From Thermodesulfobacterium hydrogeniphilum (GTDB taxonomy: Bacteria > Desulfobacterota > Thermodesulfobacteria > Thermodesulfobacteriales > Thermodesulfobacteriaceae): 64,000 nt of DNA. Below the pieces are notes generated by a model that was not told the origin of the DNA, did not search any database, and worked only from the letters and a program-made list of their open reading frames with translations. The stretch covers positions 124,001 through 188,000 of the forward strand of contig NZ_JQKW01000008.1 in the NCBI RefSeq assembly GCF_000746255.1, read 5' to 3'. Below are positions 1-8,841 of this stretch, one piece after another. Position 1 is the first letter of the stretch, and each line of letters starts with the position of its first letter. The position numbers and the translations under genes were made by a program.

Positions 1-293
1 TCCTGAGGAATAAGGATTTGATAGGGAATAATGATCTTCTTTTTAGGCTTGGGTACCCAAGGATCTATTTTTGGATTAGCAAGAGTTAAATGATAATATC
101 CTACTTCAAAAGTTACCGCTAAATCAACCAAAGTATCATTTTTTTGAATAATATAGGTTTTATTTTTTAAATAAATAAATCTATGAGGGAATATATAAAT
201 AAAAGAAAAAGCAAAAGCTTTTACTTGGCAAGTAAATAAAGTGATATAAAATAAAGCAATTAAAACTTTGAAGAGGATTTTATGAAATTTCAT
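1..293 (-). CDS. L,D-transpeptidase, N-terminal part (cut by window start)
   Basis: Only the first 97 residues are in the window. An N-terminal hydrophobic segment (about residues 5-33) looks like a signal peptide or anchor. It is followed by a LysM-like stretch (IIQKNDTLVDLAVTFEVGYY) and then LANPKIDPWVPK and IIIPYQILIP. This order is the hallmark of the periplasmic ErfK/YbiS L,D-transpeptidases, which make 3-3 peptidoglycan cross-links or attach lipoproteins. The catalytic YkuD domain lies outside the window. The ATG at 293 shares a 12-bp palindrome with the start of the divergent gene, so the two genes overlap at their 5' ends. No good Shine-Dalgarno sequence is visible, but no later start precedes the conserved domain. 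Confidence 0.8.
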   Translation of the reverse strand, partial: MKFHKILFKVLIALFYITLFTCQVKAFAFSFIYIFPHRFIYLKNKTYIIQKNDTLVDLAVTFEVGYYHLTLANPKIDPWVPKPKKKIIIPYQILIPQ

Positions 294-2612
294 AATATCT
301 TGCAAAAAATTGGTAATACTCCAATAATTAAACTAAGAAAACTAAAAGTCAAGTCTTCTATAGAAATTTTTGGCAAATTAGAAAGTTTAAATCCCGGAGG
401 TTCTATTAAAGATAGACCTGCTTTTTTTATGATTGAGGATGCTGAAAAAAAAGGGCTTTTAACTCCTGAAAAGATAGTCATAGAGGCTTCCAGTGGTAAT
501 ACAGGTATAGGCTTATCTTTAGTTTGTGCAGTAAAAGGCTATAAATGTATGATTGCTATGTCTGAAGCTGCTTCTATTGAAAGAAGAAAAATTATGCAGG
601 CTTATGGTGCAGAAATTTTATTAACCCCTGCTGAAAAAGGAACAGATGGTGCTATAGAGGCTGTATATGAATTAATAAGAAAATATCCAGATAAATACTA
701 TTGTCCTGATCAATTTAATAATCCTGCTAATTGGATGAGCCATTATCAAACTACTGCACCTGAAATCTGGAGAGATACAGAAGGAAAAGTTACCTATGTT
801 GTTTGTGGACTTGGAACCACTGGAACCGCGATGGGTATAGCAAAATATGCTAAGGATAATAATCTACCTTTTAAAGTTATAGGAGTTGAGCCTAATCCTG
901 GGCATAAAATTCAAGGCTTAAAAAATATGAAGGAATCCTATCCTCCGAGTATCTATAATAAAAAACTTCTTTACAAAATTATAAATATAGATGATGAAGA
1001 GGCCTTTTACTGGACAAGATGGCTGGCAAAAGAAGAAGGTATTTTTGTAGGAATTAGTTCTGGCGCTGCTCTGGCAGGAGCTTTAAAAATTGCTAAAGAA
1101 ATTGACAAAGGACTTATAGTAGTAATTTTTCCAGATGGAGGTGAAAGATATCTATCTACACCTTTATGGAGTTTTGATTTGGATAAAATAGATTCTACAG
1201 AAAAAGCTGATCTTATTCTTACTAATACTTTCTCAGGAAAAAGAGAAATCTTCAGACCTTTAAAAGATAAAGAGGTTAAAATTTATACCTGTGGACCCAC
1301 TTTAAACGCTAAACCCCATATAGGACTCTATAGAAGACTTCTTACTGTAGATCTCCTAAAAAATTATTTAAAACTAAAAAATTATCAGGTAAAACATGTA
1401 ATTAACCTTACTGATTTTGATGATAAAACTATAAAAGCTGTTTTAAAAAAAGAGATTGATTTAAAAGATTATACCTCTGATATAGAAAAAGGATTTTATC
1501 AAGATTTAGAATGGCTTAAAATTGATAAAGCTGATTTCTATCCCAAGGTGAGTGAACATTTAGAGGATATGAAAGAAGTTGCTTTGAAAATCTTAGAGAG
1601 AGATATGGCTTATATAAAATATTCAAGTCTTTATTTTGATATTTCAAGACTTCCAGATTATGGACAGCTCTCTAAAATAGATTTAAGGTATCTTAAACCC
1701 GGTGCTACCATAGATGTAGAAGAATATGATAAAGAAGAACCCTTTGATTTTGCTTTATTAAAAAGAGTTCAAATTTTAGAATTAAAAAAAGGCTATTTTA
1801 TAAATACTCCTTTTGGAAAAGTTAGACCGACCTGGCATATTCATTGTGCAACTTTAATTTTGAAATACTTAGGAAATGAAATAGATATTTTTACCAGCAG
1901 TAATGATCTTATCTTTCCTCATCATGAAAATACCAGAGCAGTAGTAAAAGCTTTAACAGGAAAGGAGGTTGCTAAATATTGGATACATACTGGCTTGGTT
2001 TTTTATAATGAAAAAAAACTTTCTTCAGAAAACAAAATCACTATAGATGATCTTAAGGCTAAAGGATTTTCAGGTAGAGATTTAAGATTCTATTTTTTAA
2101 GAACTCATTATCGGAATCCTTTTAATTTTAGCTGGAAAGGTCTTGAGGAAAGCAAAAAAATTTTAGAAAAAATTGACAAATATATAGCTCTTTTAGGAGC
2201 TGCTACAGAAATTTCAGAAAAAAAAGAAGAGCCCTGGAAATTTTTAAAAGAATTTAATCAAAATTGGCAAAATGCTTTAAAAGAAGATTTAAATACACCT
2301 GTGGCTATTTCGGAGTTAATAACCTTTTTTAAAAAAATTTATCCCTTTTTTAAAATTGGTTTACCTGAGGGATTTAAAGAAGAAATTTTTAAAAGTTTAA
2401 GAATATTAAACAAAGTTATTAAAGTTCTAAGATTTCCTGAAAAGGTTAAAGATAAAGAAATACTTGAAAAAATAGAATTAAGAAAAAAAGCAAAAAAAGA
2501 AAAAAATTATGCTCTTGCTGACCAAATAAGAGATGAACTTCATCAGCTTGGCTTTTGGGTTATAGACCTACCTTCAGGAACAGAAGTGATAAGATTAAAG
2601 GACGAGGTATGA
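282..2612 (+). CDS. Cysteine synthase / cysteinyl-tRNA synthetase fusion
   Basis: A 776-residue two-domain protein. Residues 1-305 are a PLP-dependent cysteine synthase (CysK/CysM fold): PLP lysine K43 in NPGGSIKDRP, the SGNTG loop at 71-75 and the phosphate-binding GLGTTGT at 176-182. Residues about 315-776 are a full-length class I cysteinyl-tRNA synthetase: YTCGPT with C337, WHIHC with C522, FPHHEN at 546-550, and a typical CysRS C-terminus ending in an LADQIRDEL helix. The ATP-binding signatures are abnormal: HIGL (346-349) stands where HIGH is expected, and KLSSE (579-583) where KMSKS is expected. A fusion would couple cysteine synthesis to tRNA charging, but the motif changes leave aminoacylation open. 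AGAGG lies 5 nt before the ATG. Its stop overlaps the next start (ATGA). Confidence 0.9.
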   Translation: MKFHNILQKIGNTPIIKLRKLKVKSSIEIFGKLESLNPGGSIKDRPAFFMIEDAEKKGLLTPEKIVIEASSGNTGIGLSLVCAVKGYKCMIAMSEAASIERRKIMQAYGAEILLTPAEKGTDGAIEAVYELIRKYPDKYYCPDQFNNPANWMSHYQTTAPEIWRDTEGKVTYVVCGLGTTGTAMGIAKYAKDNNLPFKVIGVEPNPGHKIQGLKNMKESYPPSIYNKKLLYKIINIDDEEAFYWTRWLAKEEGIFVGISSGAALAGALKIAKEIDKGLIVVIFPDGGERYLSTPLWSFDLDKIDSTEKADLILTNTFSGKREIFRPLKDKEVKIYTCGPTLNAKPHIGLYRRLLTVDLLKNYLKLKNYQVKHVINLTDFDDKTIKAVLKKEIDLKDYTSDIEKGFYQDLEWLKIDKADFYPKVSEHLEDMKEVALKILERDMAYIKYSSLYFDISRLPDYGQLSKIDLRYLKPGATIDVEEYDKEEPFDFALLKRVQILELKKGYFINTPFGKVRPTWHIHCATLILKYLGNEIDIFTSSNDLIFPHHENTRAVVKALTGKEVAKYWIHTGLVFYNEKKLSSENKITIDDLKAKGFSGRDLRFYFLRTHYRNPFNFSWKGLEESKKILEKIDKYIALLGAATEISEKKEEPWKFLKEFNQNWQNALKEDLNTPVAISELITFFKKIYPFFKIGLPEGFKEEIFKSLRILNKVIKVLRFPEKVKDKEILEKIELRKKAKKEKNYALADQIRDELHQLGFWVIDLPSGTEVIRLKDEV

Positions 2613-3259
2613 AAGATATTAGTAAAATTCTTGAGGAAATATATAACAGACTTTTCAGGCATTTTGGTCCTCAAGGCTGGTGGCCTGCTAAAACACCTTT
2701 TGAAGTTTGTGTAGGTGCTATTCTTACTCAAAATGCCAGTTGGAAAAATGTAGAAAAAGCCATAAATAATCTAAAAGAAAAAAATTTACTGGATCCCTTT
2801 AAGCTCTATGAATTACCTTTAAATATATTGGCAAATATTATAAAACCTTCTGGTTTTTACAATATAAAAGCTAAAAGGTTAAAGGAATTTATAAAATTTT
2901 TAGTAGAAAATTATGAAGGAAACCTGGAAAAGCTTTTTTCCAAGAATCTTAATGAAATAAGAAAAGAATTGCTAAACTTAAGAGGACTGGGGAAAGAAAC
3001 TGTGGACAGTATTTTACTTTATGCTGGTAATTTTCCTGTCTTTGTAGTTGATACCTATACCTATAGAATTTTAAATCGCCATTATTTAATTCCTGAAGAA
3101 TCAACTTATGATGAAATACAAGAATTATTTATGGAAAATCTACCACCTGATCCCAAGCTTTTTAATGAATATCATGCTTTGTTTGTAGCTTGTGGTAAAA
3201 ATTACTGTAAAAAGAAAACTCCAATATGTGAAAAATGTCCTTTAAAGGATCTCAAATAA
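2609..3259 (+). CDS. HhH-GPD DNA glycosylase, endonuclease III-related (MagIII-like)
   Basis: A 216-residue base-excision repair glycosylase of the endonuclease III superfamily. The WWPAKTPFEVCVGAILTQNA segment near the N-terminus is typical of the COG2231/MagIII branch (3-methyladenine glycosylase in Helicobacter) rather than of classical Nth. The helix-hairpin-helix (LRGLGKETVDS) and the catalytic aspartate (FVVDTYTYR) are present. The C-terminus has four cysteines spaced C-x4-C-x6-C-x2-C instead of the usual C-x6-C-x2-C-x5-C iron-sulfur motif, so the cluster ligands may be shifted. The start at 2609 is chosen because it overlaps the upstream stop as ATGA and follows GACGAGG; an in-frame ATG at 2555 lies inside the preceding gene and is less likely. 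Confidence 0.85.
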   Translation: MKDISKILEEIYNRLFRHFGPQGWWPAKTPFEVCVGAILTQNASWKNVEKAINNLKEKNLLDPFKLYELPLNILANIIKPSGFYNIKAKRLKEFIKFLVENYEGNLEKLFSKNLNEIRKELLNLRGLGKETVDSILLYAGNFPVFVVDTYTYRILNRHYLIPEESTYDEIQELFMENLPPDPKLFNEYHALFVACGKNYCKKKTPICEKCPLKDLK

Positions 3260-3262
3260 ATT

Positions 3263-4147
3263 ATGCTTTATTTTCTTTTTGCTATTTTAGCCGGATTTTT
3301 TGTAGCTTTAAGTGATGCTCTAAATAAAAAATTTCTATCTTCTCTGGGTTCTCCTTATATGGTAATTGCAAGAACATTGGGTAGTTTGCCTTTTCTTTTC
3401 CCTTTGTTTGTTTATCTAACCCTTAAACATAATTGTTTTTTTTATTTTTCTTCTAATTTTGTTTTTACAGTTTCAATTCTTTTAATCTTAGAAATTATAG
3501 CAACGCTTCTTTATATGAAAGGAATCCAGATTTCTCCTCTTTCTTTAAGTCTTCCTTTCCTTTCTTTTACTCCTATATTCATTATTTTAACAGGCTATAT
3601 CCTTCTGGGAGAAGAAATTTCTAAATTAGGAGCTTTGGGTATTCTTTTGATAGTCTTAGGAAGTTATTGTATCAATCTTCCCTCTATTAAAGAGGGTTGG
3701 TTATCTCCTATAAAGGCTATTAAAAAAGAAAAAGGAAGTTTGCTTTTACTTAAAGTGGCTTTTATTTATTCTATAACATCTGTTCTTGGTAAAAAAGGGC
3801 TTTTATTAACTGATCCTGTTTGGTTTGCCTCTTTTTATTTTTCTCTTTTGGGAGTTTTTGCAACTTTAGTAATAAAAATTTTTTATAAAATAAAAATTTT
3901 AGATTTTATCAAAAGATATAAAAATGCTATTTTACTGGTAGGTATCACTCAGGCACTTATGTGTTTTTGCCACATGATAGCCTTAAGTCATATAGAAACA
4001 GCTTATATGATAGCCCTAAAAAGAACAAGTATACTTTTTGCTGTAATTTTGGGATATTTAATATTTAAAGAAAGTTATTTTTTAATCAGACTTTTCTCTG
4101 TAATTTTTATGCTTTTAGGTATATTAATAATCACTTTGTTTAAATGA
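3263..4147 (+). CDS. DMT-superfamily (EamA) membrane transporter
   Basis: A 294-residue, very hydrophobic protein with about ten membrane segments arranged as two five-helix EamA repeats. The end of each repeat shows the usual pattern of an acidic LGEEIS or FKES motif followed by a Gly-rich helix. Members export amino acids, metabolites or drugs; the substrate cannot be told from sequence. It starts three bases after the glycosylase stop, so it is probably the last gene of the fusion-glycosylase-transporter transcript. It faces a convergent flavoprotein gene only five bases away. Confidence 0.85.
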   Translation: MLYFLFAILAGFFVALSDALNKKFLSSLGSPYMVIARTLGSLPFLFPLFVYLTLKHNCFFYFSSNFVFTVSILLILEIIATLLYMKGIQISPLSLSLPFLSFTPIFIILTGYILLGEEISKLGALGILLIVLGSYCINLPSIKEGWLSPIKAIKKEKGSLLLLKVAFIYSITSVLGKKGLLLTDPVWFASFYFSLLGVFATLVIKIFYKIKILDFIKRYKNAILLVGITQALMCFCHMIALSHIETAYMIALKRTSILFAVILGYLIFKESYFLIRLFSVIFMLLGILIITLFK

Positions 4148-4152
4148 CCTGT

Positions 4153-5109
4153 TTATTTTAAATACTTTTCTTTAATTCTTTTTATTACAATGTGTGCAGT
4201 ATTAAAGGCTTTCATAATATTGCCTTTTTCTACTGCTATATCTCCTACTAAAAAAACCTTGGGCAAGTTGGTCTCAAAATATTCATCTAAGGAGGGCTTC
4301 TTGTTATCCATTTGTATTCCTATTTTTTGTAAAAATCTTTTAGGAGTAGATCCACCTAAGCAATAAATAATATAATCATAAATATCTTCTTTATTATTTT
4401 TAAAATATACCTTTATTTTATCATCAAAAGGTTCTAATTTTTCAATATCTGTATTTAAAAGAAGTTTTATCTTCCCCTGTTTTGCTTTTTCATTTAGTAT
4501 TTTTAAATTGGTTTCATTAATTCTAAAAAATTGGGGTCTTCTGTAAGAAATATAAATTTCATTGTTATCACATAAACTATAAGCTACTTCTGCAGCAGTA
4601 TTTCCTCCTCCTACAACTAAAATTTTTTTATTTTCAAATTGTTGCTGAGGAGGTTCAAAAAAAATCTTGTTTTTTAATTCAGAAGGAATAGGATAAGAAG
4701 GTTTTCTGGGAGTGCCAAAAATTCCTATAGCAATAATCACAAATTCAGCCCAAATTTCAGGATTATCTTTAATCCAAATATCATATCCTTCTCCATTTTT
4801 AGTTATATTAGTAACTTCTGCCTTAAATCTAATATCTAAATTCCATTGTTTTGTCCAATTTTCTATTCTTTTTAAAAAATTTTCCTTAGTTTCTGTTTCA
4901 AAAGAACAAAGTCCTATAGGTTTTATACCTGCACTTTTAAAATTAGCATCAACCCTTTTTCCAGGTTTATAGAATTTGTTAATTGTATAACAAATTTGAT
5001 CACTCTTTTCTAAAATAACCACAGGCTCTATTTTAGAAGCTTTAGCTTCTATAGCAGAAGCTATGCCTGCTGGACCTGCTCCTATAATAGCTATTTTTAC
5101 TTTTTCCAT
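4153..5109 (-). CDS. FAD/NAD(P)-dependent oxidoreductase, YpdA-like
   Basis: A 318-residue two-dinucleotide-fold flavoprotein. The FAD-binding GAGPAG is at about residues 10-15, and a second Rossmann motif for NAD(P), VVGGGNTAAEVA, is near residue 165. A GDIAVEKGN motif near the C-terminus contacts FAD. It resembles thioredoxin reductase in layout but has no redox CxxC, which fits the YpdA (bacillithiol disulfide reductase) or ferredoxin-NADP reductase-like group. The substrate is unknown. GGAG precedes the ATG at good spacing. It is transcribed divergently from the MetF-MetV gene across a 123-bp AT-rich gap. Confidence 0.8.
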   Translation of the reverse strand: MEKVKIAIIGAGPAGIASAIEAKASKIEPVVILEKSDQICYTINKFYKPGKRVDANFKSAGIKPIGLCSFETETKENFLKRIENWTKQWNLDIRFKAEVTNITKNGEGYDIWIKDNPEIWAEFVIIAIGIFGTPRKPSYPIPSELKNKIFFEPPQQQFENKKILVVGGGNTAAEVAYSLCDNNEIYISYRRPQFFRINETNLKILNEKAKQGKIKLLLNTDIEKLEPFDDKIKVYFKNNKEDIYDYIIYCLGGSTPKRFLQKIGIQMDNKKPSLDEYFETNLPKVFLVGDIAVEKGNIMKAFNTAHIVIKRIKEKYLK

Positions 5110-5232
5110 TTTTACTCCTTTTTTTATTTTTTATTATTATGATTTTAAGATGTTTGTTAACTTATTTCCAACTATTTGATAAATTTTTAACAACCTAACC
5201 CTTTTTTTATTTTTGAAATTAATTTTTAAATT

Positions 5233-6801
5233 ATGAATCAACAAAAAAATGAATTAGCCTTACTTTTTAATTCTTCTGAATTTGTAATAACCTTTGAACT
5301 TGTCCCATCAAGAAGCACAAGAACACGGCAATATAAAGATATTATAAATTTTATTTCTAAAGTTTCTAAGGAAAATTTACCTATCAAGGTCTTCACTATT
5401 ACTGATAATGCAGGGGGAAATCCTACTTTAACTCCTTCAGTATTAGGCAATGATTTGAAAACTATGGGGTTTATACCTATAGTTCATTTTTCTTGTAAAG
5501 ATAAAAATAGAAATGCTATAGAAAGCGAACTTTTGGCTTTGGATAGAAATGAACTTCATAATTTACTAATTATGACAGGAGATTATCCAAGATACGGCTT
5601 TTTTGGAAAAGCAAAACCTGTTTTTGATTTAGATGCTATAAGTCTGCTTTATTTAATCACTGAAATAGAAAAAGGTATAGAACTTCCTTCCTGGGTTCCA
5701 GGTGGAGGAATTAAGCTTGCTCCTATTCCTTTTTATAAAGGCGCTATTGTTAACCCTTTTAAAACTCTTTCTGCAGAGCTTTTCTGGCAATATGTAAAAT
5801 TTTACAGAAAATTTAAAGCCAAAGCTTATTTCTTTATTACACAAGTAGGTTTTCATCCTCAGGGTTTTGCAGATTTCATAGGAATTATCAAATTAGGGTT
5901 TACTCGTTTATTTGCAGAATATCTACAAGATCCTTCTATTTATAATCCAGAAGATGATAAAAAATTAAAAGAACTTCCCATTTTAGCAGGTTTGTTTTAT
6001 GTAAATGAAAAAATAGCCAGAATTTTTAAAAATAATAATATTCCGGGTATTTATTTTAGAGATGATTTTTATAATATCCTTGATCCTATAGATTCTTTGG
6101 CAAAATTTATGTATTTAGTTAAAGAATTAGGATATAAAGGTGTTCATTTATGCGGTCTTCCTTTAAAATTAGAAAAATTTCAGCAACTTTTAGAAAAATT
6201 TAATAATTATTTAGCTAAAAAACCTGAATTAGATAAACTTTTTGGGAGCTCTCCAAAAAATCAAGGTGTTTCTCAACCTTATTCCTTATATGAAGTTTTT
6301 AATAGAAATAAAAAAGAAAATCCGGTCTCTTCTCAAATTTTTAGATATAAACTTTATAATGTTTTACATTATCTTTTCTTTTCTAAAACCAGCCCTATTT
6401 ATCCACAATTGAAAAAACTGGCTTTATTTATAGATCATCACGAAAGAATTAAAAATTTTTTTACTCGCACAGAATATTTTTTTAAAAAGCTTCTTTTTAA
6501 TTGTCAGGAATGTGGAGATTGCTTTTTACCAGAAGTTGCTTATTTATGTCCTCAAAGCCAATGTGCCAAATTTTTAGTTAATGGACCTTGTGGAGGGAGC
6601 TGGAATGGTTATTGTGAAGTGTATCCCAGAAAGAAAATCTGTGTCTATGTAAGAGCTTATGAAAGACTTAAAAAAGCTAAAAAATTAAATCAGGTTTTTA
6701 AAATATCTTTTGTTCCTCCAAGAAATTGGACTCTTTATAAAACCTCATCATGGCTTAATTTTTATCTGGATAGAGATCATCATTTCTATCTTACTAAATA
6801 A
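5233..6801 (+). CDS. Methylenetetrahydrofolate reductase with fused MetV zinc-type domain
   Basis: A 522-residue protein. The first about 300 residues form a MetF-type TIM barrel (early FELVPSRSTR, then VFTITDNAGGNP). The C-terminal region is a MetV-type cysteine-rich domain starting at C424 (CQECGDC), followed by LCPQSQC, NGPCGG and GYCEV. In acetogens and sulfate reducers MetF and MetV are usually separate subunits that reduce methylene- to methyl-tetrahydrofolate for the Wood-Ljungdahl pathway and methionine synthesis; here they are one chain. No Shine-Dalgarno sequence is evident. The 3' end overlaps the convergent CBS gene by 16 bp. Confidence 0.88.
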   Translation: MNQQKNELALLFNSSEFVITFELVPSRSTRTRQYKDIINFISKVSKENLPIKVFTITDNAGGNPTLTPSVLGNDLKTMGFIPIVHFSCKDKNRNAIESELLALDRNELHNLLIMTGDYPRYGFFGKAKPVFDLDAISLLYLITEIEKGIELPSWVPGGGIKLAPIPFYKGAIVNPFKTLSAELFWQYVKFYRKFKAKAYFFITQVGFHPQGFADFIGIIKLGFTRLFAEYLQDPSIYNPEDDKKLKELPILAGLFYVNEKIARIFKNNNIPGIYFRDDFYNILDPIDSLAKFMYLVKELGYKGVHLCGLPLKLEKFQQLLEKFNNYLAKKPELDKLFGSSPKNQGVSQPYSLYEVFNRNKKENPVSSQIFRYKLYNVLHYLFFSKTSPIYPQLKKLALFIDHHERIKNFFTRTEYFFKKLLFNCQECGDCFLPEVAYLCPQSQCAKFLVNGPCGGSWNGYCEVYPRKKICVYVRAYERLKKAKKLNQVFKISFVPPRNWTLYKTSSWLNFYLDRDHHFYLTK

Positions 6802-7205
6802 GATTCTCTGTCCAAAAATTTTAAGACATCTGTTGCAGATAAAATTCCTACAGGAACTGTTTTCCCTACCTTTTCTGAAACTACAAGTATTCTATGAATC
6901 TTGTGTTTTAACATTTTATCTATAGCTTGCTTCAAAGAGGCATTCCCTTCTATAGTATAAACACCTGGACTTATCAAATCCTCAGCTGTTAAAGAAAAAA
7001 CTTTTTCTCCATCTTTTAATAAAGCTTCTATAATATCGGTTTGACTAATAACTCCTGCAAGTTCACCAGTAGGAGATAATACAAGAACAGCATGAACTTT
7101 TTCTTTTCTTAAAGTCTCAAGTATTTCTCTAAAATTTGCTTCCATAGGAACAGTTATTAATTGTCTGTTCATTACATCTGAAACTTTAACCTCATCTATT
7201 TTCAT
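6786..7205 (-). CDS. CBS-domain protein
   Basis: A 139-residue protein made of a tandem pair of CBS domains. The first (about residues 8-65) contains GVISQTDIIEALL and the second (about 75-135) contains GILSATDVLKFL. Stand-alone CBS pairs bind adenine nucleotides and sense energy state; the partner cannot be deduced. AGGAGG lies just before the ATG. The 3' end overlaps the MetF-MetV gene tail-to-tail. The 205-bp region upstream is shared with the divergent porin gene. Confidence 0.88.
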   Translation of the reverse strand: MKIDEVKVSDVMNRQLITVPMEANFREILETLRKEKVHAVLVLSPTGELAGVISQTDIIEALLKDGEKVFSLTAEDLISPGVYTIEGNASLKQAIDKMLKHKIHRILVVSEKVGKTVPVGILSATDVLKFLDRESYLVR

Positions 7206-7295
7206 AATTCCTCCTAATTAAAAATTTAATTTTTAATTATAAAATTGTTAGTATATTTTTACAAGGTGGATCTTAAAAAGATTTAAAATTTAACC

Positions 7296-7355
7296 AAAAT
7301 TTTACATAATTTTAACTAAAATTTTATAAAAATTTTAAATTTTTTAAAATTTTTT
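7296..7355 (+). promoter_or_regulatory. Phased A-tract (curved DNA) upstream of porin
   Basis: Six AnTn blocks have centres at about 7299, 7309, 7321, 7332, 7339 and 7349, so most steps are 10-12 bp. A4T4-type tracts in helical phase are known to bend DNA and often act as UP elements or architectural-protein sites. They lie 55-115 bp before the porin start. No convincing -35/-10 pair was seen. Confidence 0.4.
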
Positions 7356-7410
7356 ATTTTACAATAAATACGGTTTTAATTGTTAAAAATCTCTAAAAAG
7401 GAGGGGAAAT

Positions 7411-8775
7411 ATGTTTAAAAGAAAAATCAGTAAGGCTTTAACCCTATTTTTTTCAGCTGGTTTAATAGGATCTACAGTTTCTTCTGGATTAGCTGAAGAT
7501 TTTCAATTAAAAACATCTCAAACTAAAAACATTGTCTATTCTAAAGAAGCACAATTAGATGCTAAAATAGAGGAATTAAGAGCTTTGTTAAGAGAATATG
7601 ATGTCAAAATAGCAGAAATTAAGCAATTGCTTAATATATTAGAAGATAAAGAAAGAAAATTAAAGGCTAAGGAAAAGGATATAGAAGCTATAAATAAAGA
7701 GATTGAAAAAACAAAAAAAGAGATTTCAGAAAAAAACAAAGATTTAGAAGACATAATTAAAAAATTAAAAGGTCTTAAAATAAATGGATTATGGTATATT
7801 TCTTATCAAAATTGGACACAAAACGGTCCAGATTACAAAAGCAAAATAGCTATAAAAAGAGGTTATGTAAGATTTACCAAAAGCATTACTCCTTGGCTTG
7901 ATGCTCATGTAACTTTTGATGTTACTCAAGCCAACGAGGATACTGGTAATTTAGATGGTTCTATAGTAGTAAGAACAAAATATATTTTTGGAAAATTTAA
8001 ATTTCCGGATATAGGATTTTTAACCAAACCTACTTTAGAATTTGGGCAGGTTCATTTCCCATGGCTTGATTTTGAAGAACATGTTAATTTTTTTAGATGC
8101 CAGGATACAATGTTTACAGAAAGGAATCATATTTACAATTCAGCAGATTTTGGAGCTACTTTTATGGCACTTCTTGGAGGAGAAATGCCTGAGTGGTATA
8201 AAAAGCATGTTAATTCTCATTATCCTGGGCGTTATGGTAGTATTGCTTTAGGAATATATAATGGTGCTGGATACCATGGCAGAGAGAAAAATAATAATAA
8301 ACCTATAGAAGCAAGAATTACCATTAGACCTTTACCTGAGATTTTACCTGGATTCCAAATTTCCTACTTTGGAATTCGTGGTAAAGGGAATAAAGCTGAT
8401 AACCCTCCTGATTGGAAAGTAAATCTTCTTTTTGCAAGCTATGAACATGAATATTTTACTACTACAGCTCAATATTATTGGGGAAAAGGCAATTTAAATG
8501 GAGATGATAATTATGATAAAGATGGTTATTCTTTATTTTTAGAATTAAAACCTTATGCTTTTTCAAGTTTGCCTATCAGTATAATAGGAAGATATGATTA
8601 TTTTGATCCAAATGACGATCAAGATAATGATGAAAGTAAAAGATATATTGTTGGTTTAGCCTATCATTTTGATAAACCTCATAAAAATATGGTTTTACTT
8701 GATTATGATCATTTAGACCAAGACAATAAAGATGATGACTCAAGAGTTCAGCTTACTTTGCAAATTAAGTTTTAA
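7411..8775 (+). CDS. Outer-membrane porin with N-terminal coiled coil
   Basis: A 454-residue secreted protein: signal peptide (about 1-29, ending SSGLAED), a charged heptad-rich coiled coil (about 45-115, rich in Lys, Glu, Ile and Leu), then a beta-barrel with alternating hydrophobic strands, many aromatics and a C-terminal Phe (QLTLQIKF), as expected for insertion by the Bam machinery. It resembles phosphate-selective-porin O/P-like proteins of anaerobes; the solute is unknown. The coiled coil may anchor the barrel to the cell wall, as in other thermophile porins with N-terminal periplasmic stalks. AAAAGGAGG precedes the ATG. The upstream region has phased A-tracts, and a hairpin terminator follows. 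Confidence 0.8.
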   Translation: MFKRKISKALTLFFSAGLIGSTVSSGLAEDFQLKTSQTKNIVYSKEAQLDAKIEELRALLREYDVKIAEIKQLLNILEDKERKLKAKEKDIEAINKEIEKTKKEISEKNKDLEDIIKKLKGLKINGLWYISYQNWTQNGPDYKSKIAIKRGYVRFTKSITPWLDAHVTFDVTQANEDTGNLDGSIVVRTKYIFGKFKFPDIGFLTKPTLEFGQVHFPWLDFEEHVNFFRCQDTMFTERNHIYNSADFGATFMALLGGEMPEWYKKHVNSHYPGRYGSIALGIYNGAGYHGREKNNNKPIEARITIRPLPEILPGFQISYFGIRGKGNKADNPPDWKVNLLFASYEHEYFTTTAQYYWGKGNLNGDDNYDKDGYSLFLELKPYAFSSLPISIIGRYDYFDPNDDQDNDESKRYIVGLAYHFDKPHKNMVLLDYDHLDQDNKDDDSRVQLTLQIKF

Positions 8776-8806
8776 GTGTAACCCTTCATACCACACCTCT
8801 TAAAAA

Positions 8807-8835
8807 GGAAGAGAGACAAGTTTTGGCTCTCTTCC
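8807..8835. terminator. Bidirectional hairpin terminator
   Basis: A perfect 9-bp stem (GGAAGAGAG / CTCTCTTCC) with an 11-nt loop lies between the convergent porin and J-domain genes. Read on the minus strand it is followed by a T run (from AAAAA at 8802-8806), so it serves that gene best; on the plus strand the trailing sequence is pyrimidine-rich but broken. Confidence 0.7.
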
Positions 8836-8841
8836 CCTCTT

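Noticed and set aside
6399-6408. DnaA-box-like TTATCCACA (a second copy near 55519)
   Set aside because: Both are single copies inside well-supported coding genes, far from each other and not clustered. They do not mark oriC, even though parS sites are in the window.
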